A stretch of DNA of 64,000 bases from Linepithema humile (lineage: Eukaryota; Arthropoda; Insecta; Hymenoptera; Formicidae). A program made the position numbers and the translations under genes. How positions within the stretch are numbered: the first letter of the stretch is position 1; every line of letters begins with the position of its first letter. The notes under the pieces are model-generated. The model saw only the letters and a program-made list of their open reading frames with translations, did no database searches and was not told the DNA's origin. Below, piece by piece: positions 60,042 to 64,000 of this stretch. The stretch lies in NCBI RefSeq assembly GCF_040581485.1, contig NC_090130.1, forward strand, positions 1,240,001-1,304,000, written 5' to 3'.

Positions 60042-62797
60042 ATGAATGTTCGAACGGTTTTGTCACCGCTGCTAATAAGCAATTACGTGTTTGGTTTAAG
60101 AATCTTCCAGTTACCGATACGTTATCTAAGACCATGGTTTGGACTCTTCTATATATTGCTATTATGGCTAATTTATTATTTTCTACGAATGAAAATGACA
60201 ATATTATATTTTAACTTTGATGTATATCTTATTCTGAATTGGGTGTGCGATTTCACAGTGCTTTTATCAATTCCATTACAAATGTATCACAATAAGGTAA
60301 AAATGTCTACATAATCCTATTTAATAACCGATTTTGTAATAACCTTGATCTTCATTATTTTCCAATAGTTTAGAAATTAAAAGCAGATTAACATTAATCA
60401 TTAGTAAATGTGAACAGTTCTTTCAATATATATGAAATATATATATATATCTAACACAATAACATATGTAAATTTTCATACATTTTTTGAAAATCAAAAT
60501 TATGACAATTTACGCAAAAAATCAAATTCTGATAATAACACTGTACATTGAATTTATTAACAATTTTGATTCAATTTTCTAATAAAATACAACCATTTTA
60601 TTAATATTAATAAATACTTTGATTCAACAAATCAATCAAATAATTTGCATTGTTTAATGACGTTTCAAAATTAATCGGTTTGCTTTGAATGAATTACGGA
60701 CTGCATCATCACCCACCCTCATAGCATCCAAACTGTAGATTTTCATTAAGACTGAAATAGCAGCATCAAAAATTTGCAAACCATTTTCTAACTATTTTCG
60801 AAATTACAGCAGCCTTTCCATATTTAAAAATACTTTCAATAGCACAAAAAATGTTAAAGCTTCTCAAAACTCGAATAACAAGATGTAATGTAAATGCAAC
60901 TTTTCGACGCTCATTTATTTTATGTTTGCAAGCTAAATGGAAACAAACTAATTTGAAACAAACATCAAAATGACAGCTGAGAATGTTAAGTTGCAACAAA
61001 ATATAATACATAAATATTTTTTACAGTTTTGTCATTATTAAACAATTCTAGCGATACCTATTAAAAATCGAATCAAACTTTGACACACCTGATATTTATC
61101 TATTGTTATCGTGCGTTATCATAAAGTAGTTTTTTTATCTTGCACCAGAATCTTACAAACTGTCTAAAAAAAATGGTTATTGTGGACACTACACTGGAAA
61201 AATTAGGAATAATAACAAATTATCAGCATTTACGTAGACAAGTAACATGGGTCGTTGTAGGATGGTTTGTTATATCCATTATAATAACCACTGTGCAAAT
61301 CATATTTATGATACAAATATATGATTGTAACGCTATGACAAGTATCTATCTTACATGCTTATTCACATATTGCTATCATATTAACCTCTTAGAAGATCTA
61401 ACAATGACGAGTATTATTGGGTCAGTACTTTAAAGACATAAATATTATTTTTAGAAAATTAAAAAAGTTAATAAATTCTAATTTTTTATCAATTTTAATG
61501 ACAAACTTCTTCTATTGCTAAAAAATATTATTATACTACATTTGAATATATATTTATGATGTATATATATATCATTAACCATCAGTTTTTTTATATTTAG
61601 ATACGTAAGCGTAAAATTTAATCAAATCAATGAACATCTCAAAATGATGTCAAACAATAATAAACAAGAAATGACACAAGCTTGGGATAACACCGTGTTA
61701 CATACAACTCAACGACAATTTGCGAACACTCCAAGCAATAAATGGATGATATGGATTATAATGTAAGACCATTCGTGTAATTATTGTAATTACTGTCAAT
61801 CAAATTTTGCACAACTAATTTTAATATCATATTTACGTAGACAGCTTCATTTGGAATTACGTAAAATATCTCGCGAGCTAGACTCCATATACGGAGTAGA
61901 GATGACTTTCAAGATGGGTTGTTACTTTGTTTACATGGCAATTGATTTTAATAATATTTTTCATGCGACATTCTTCATGAGTTATACAAATCATACAGTA
62001 TTACACATTATTCTTAACATATTCTGGTGTTCTCAACATATTTTTATACTTCTCGTCGTTAATTTAACGTGTGAGAAAGTCAGCCATCAGGTATTGGATT
62101 TGTGTTTACGTTTGAAATGCAATTATTTAAAATTTTTTTTTTTAATGATTCTATGATTACTAAATGTATTGAATATTAGATTACTAAATTAAACAAGTTA
62201 TATTCATATTTGCATATTTCAATTTCAGGCAAATTCCACAAAAAACTTCTTAAATAAAATTTTGCAATCTATAAATGATGTTGAAACATGTGAAAATGTA
62301 AGTCGTAATATAACTTTAGCAAATGTTATTAAACTATTTCAAGTAGCAAGTAATCATTATCTAAAGTGTTTTATTTTGTTATAATGTTGACATAATATCA
62401 TCATGATTATGAATTAGGATGACAAAAAAACGCTAAATACTGCTCATGGAATATCTTATTGTTAGGTTAGTTTTAAAAATGTAAAATTATATATAAATGG
62501 CTCTATTATATTATACGAACAGATCTCACAACTATTGTTACATATAAAACAATCGCCACTCAGATTTTGCGGAATTGGGTTTTTCCAATTTGGCTACAAA
62601 CTAATTTATGAGGTACGATTATACTTATCATGCAATTATTACCAATATATGAGTACATAAAGCAAAATTAATTGTTTAAAAATATTACTGTTTTCCAGTT
62701 TATTCCATCAATTAGCACTGTTTTAGTTATATTAATACAAGCGAATACACCGAATAAAAATTTGTTTTTAAATATTAAACTGAAGCAAAATACGTAG
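60042..62797 (+). CDS. gustatory receptor, copy 21 (7 exons, 398 aa, long intron 1)
   Basis: Exons 60042-60296, 61149-61420, 61601-61762, 61841-62090, 62229-62297, 62523-62612, 62699-62797. Open frame. The frame is open further upstream to 59949, but homology places the start at MNVRTVLSPL. The usual stop behind ...NLFLNI is lost, adding six residues (KLKQNT). Exon 7 is the most divergent among intact copies (FIPSISTVLVILIQANTPNK). Exon 6 ends YE. Confidence 0.86.
60535..60855 (-). pseudogene. mariner transposase fossil, antisense in intron 1 of copy 21
   Basis: The minus strand reads SIFKYGKAAVISKIVRKWFA and, in a neighbouring stretch, DAMRVGDDAVRNSFKANR, matching the N-terminal helix-turn-helix and VDDD blocks of mariner transposases. 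Not a live gene. Confidence 0.72.
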
Positions 62798-63274
62798 AAA
62801 TATCTTAAACTACATCGTCTGCGTACAATATCCTGCACGTAATATTCTTAAAATATATTTGTGACGGTTATATGTGCGTACCGTTTTTATTATCATATTA
62901 CACAACAGCATACTAAATAATAAAGCTTATATTACAGTAATATTATAATAATTATAAATATATTACTTTAGAATATTTCATATTAATATTACAATTTTAG
63001 TTACTACTAATTGTAAGTGAAAAGAATTCTATTGTATGTTTCTCCGTTAATAATAAATTTATGTAAACAAATATTACAAAAACATATAAATTTTATTGTT
63101 AATTCAAATATGTTTCTCATCTATTATCAGATCTCTTTTCATAAATCACAATATGTATAATTCAATGGATCGATAGTTCTAATGTGCATTAGGATGACAA
63201 TTATAATTATGAAGTCGAGTCGAAGTTGCAATGCAGTCGATAGAAAACGGATAGTTCGCAATGTCTGCCATGAC
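62798..63274. other. spacer between copies 21 and 22
   Basis: 3' flank with an AT-rich ATATTATAATAATTAT tract and the upstream module of copy 22 (about 63109-63274), with CTAATGTGCATTAG as a symmetric core. Confidence 0.5.
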
Positions 63275-64000
63275 ATGAGTGTTCAAACGGTTTTGTTGCC
63301 GCTGCTAATAAGCAATTACGTGTTTGGTTTAAGAATCGTCCAATTACCGACAGGTCATCTAAAACCATGGTTTGGACTCATATATTTACTGCTAATCTGG
63401 TTAATTTATTATTGTCTCAGAGCGAACGTTACAATAACATATTTTAACTTTGATATATATTTTATTGTTAATTGCTTGTGCGATTTCACAGTGCTATTAT
63501 CAATTCTGTTAGGAATGTATCACAATAAGGTAAAAATGTCTACGTAATCCTTTTTAATAACCGATTTTGTAATAATTTTGATCTTCATTATTTTCCAACA
63601 GTTTTAGAATTGGAAGTAGATTAACATTAATCATTAGTAAATGTGAACAATTCTTTTAATATATATAAAATATATCGAACATTAACATATATAAATTATA
63701 ACATATTTTTTTGAAAACCAAAATTATGACAATTTACGCAAAAAATCAAATTCTGTCAAAAAACACTGTACATTAAATTTATCAACAATTTTGATTTGTC
63801 AATAAAATACAACCATTTTATTAATATTAATAAATACTTTGATTCAACAAATCAATCAAATAATTACTATCGTTTTCGATCACGTTTCAAAATTAATTGG
63901 TTTGCTATGAATAAATTGCGGATTGCATCATCATCCACCTTTATAGTATCCAAACTGTAGATTTTCATTAAAACTAAAATAGCAGCATCGAAAACTTGCA
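63275..64000 (+). CDS. gustatory receptor, copy 22 (partial: exon 1 and start of intron 1)
   Basis: Exon 1 is 63275-63529; the rest lies beyond the window. The ATG at the ancestral position (63270) is followed two codons later by TGA (ATGACATGA) because bases were lost there. The receptor frame therefore starts at the overlapping ATG at 63275 (MSVQTVLLPLLISNYVFGLR). The TM1 region (YYCLRANVTITYFNFD) is shared with pseudogene 2, some 60 kb away. Intron 1 is of the long type. Confidence 0.8.
63775..64000 (-). pseudogene. mariner transposase fossil, antisense in intron 1 of copy 22 (cut by window end)
   Basis: Aligns to the fossils in copies 19-21. The reverse complement carries KVDDD-like coding from about 63900-63950. 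Confidence 0.6.

Noticed and set aside
1..64000. Search for CRISPR arrays, bacterial operons, tRNA or rRNA genes
   Set aside because: Intron-bearing eukaryotic genes throughout; regular repeats are gene duplicates and MITEs, and no tRNA cloverleaf or rRNA core was recognised.

Overview
This window is eukaryotic, AT-rich insect DNA, most likely from an ant or another hymenopteran; that placement is an inference from gene family, compact introns, TA/TTAA-targeting elements and mariner fossils. It is filled by one head-to-tail array of a single gene family, all on the + strand. I read the family as insect gustatory receptors (Gr, 7tm_7): about 390-398 residues, several hydrophobic segments, and a C-terminal SPLRFCGIGLFQFGYKFVYG block followed by a divergent TYhhhhhQF motif (here TVLVILIQ).

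Every copy follows one seven-exon plan. Exon 1 (85-90 codons) ends in HNK or HDE at a phase 0 donor. Exon 2 is 272 nt and ends in phase 2 at GTCAGT. Exon 3 is about 162 nt, phase 2. Exon 4 is about 250 nt, phase 0. Exon 5 has 23 or 24 codons, exon 6 has 30, and exon 7 has 22-33 including the stop. Splicing by this plan gives 16 apparently intact receptors (copies 1, 3, 4, 7, 8, 9, 11, 12, 13, 15-21). There are five pseudogenes (2, 5, 6, 10, 14), two small relics (32892-33171 and 49535-49615) and a last copy (22) cut by the window end.

Layout: copies 1-10 plus 12 and 13 (with 17) have a short intron 1 of about 300 bp where intron 1 is present. Copies 11, 15, 16 and 18-22 have an 0.85-2.0 kb intron 1 carrying the same antisense mariner transposase fossil. 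Pseudogenes 6, 10 and 14 lack exons 1-2 and sit 0.17-0.19 kb behind copies 5, 9 and 13 with the same fusion junction, so a two-gene block was duplicated repeatedly. A second block (1 + pseudogene 2) recurs as 12 + relic. Spacers and introns hold several small DNA transposons and one solo LTR; because paralogous sites are often empty, target duplications can be read directly.

A conserved module of about 160 bp precedes each start codon, with an inverted repeat whose arms appear to change together between subfamilies. The proteins probably serve contact chemoreception in sensory neurons; ligands cannot be inferred. No RNA genes, CRISPR arrays or unrelated protein genes were seen.
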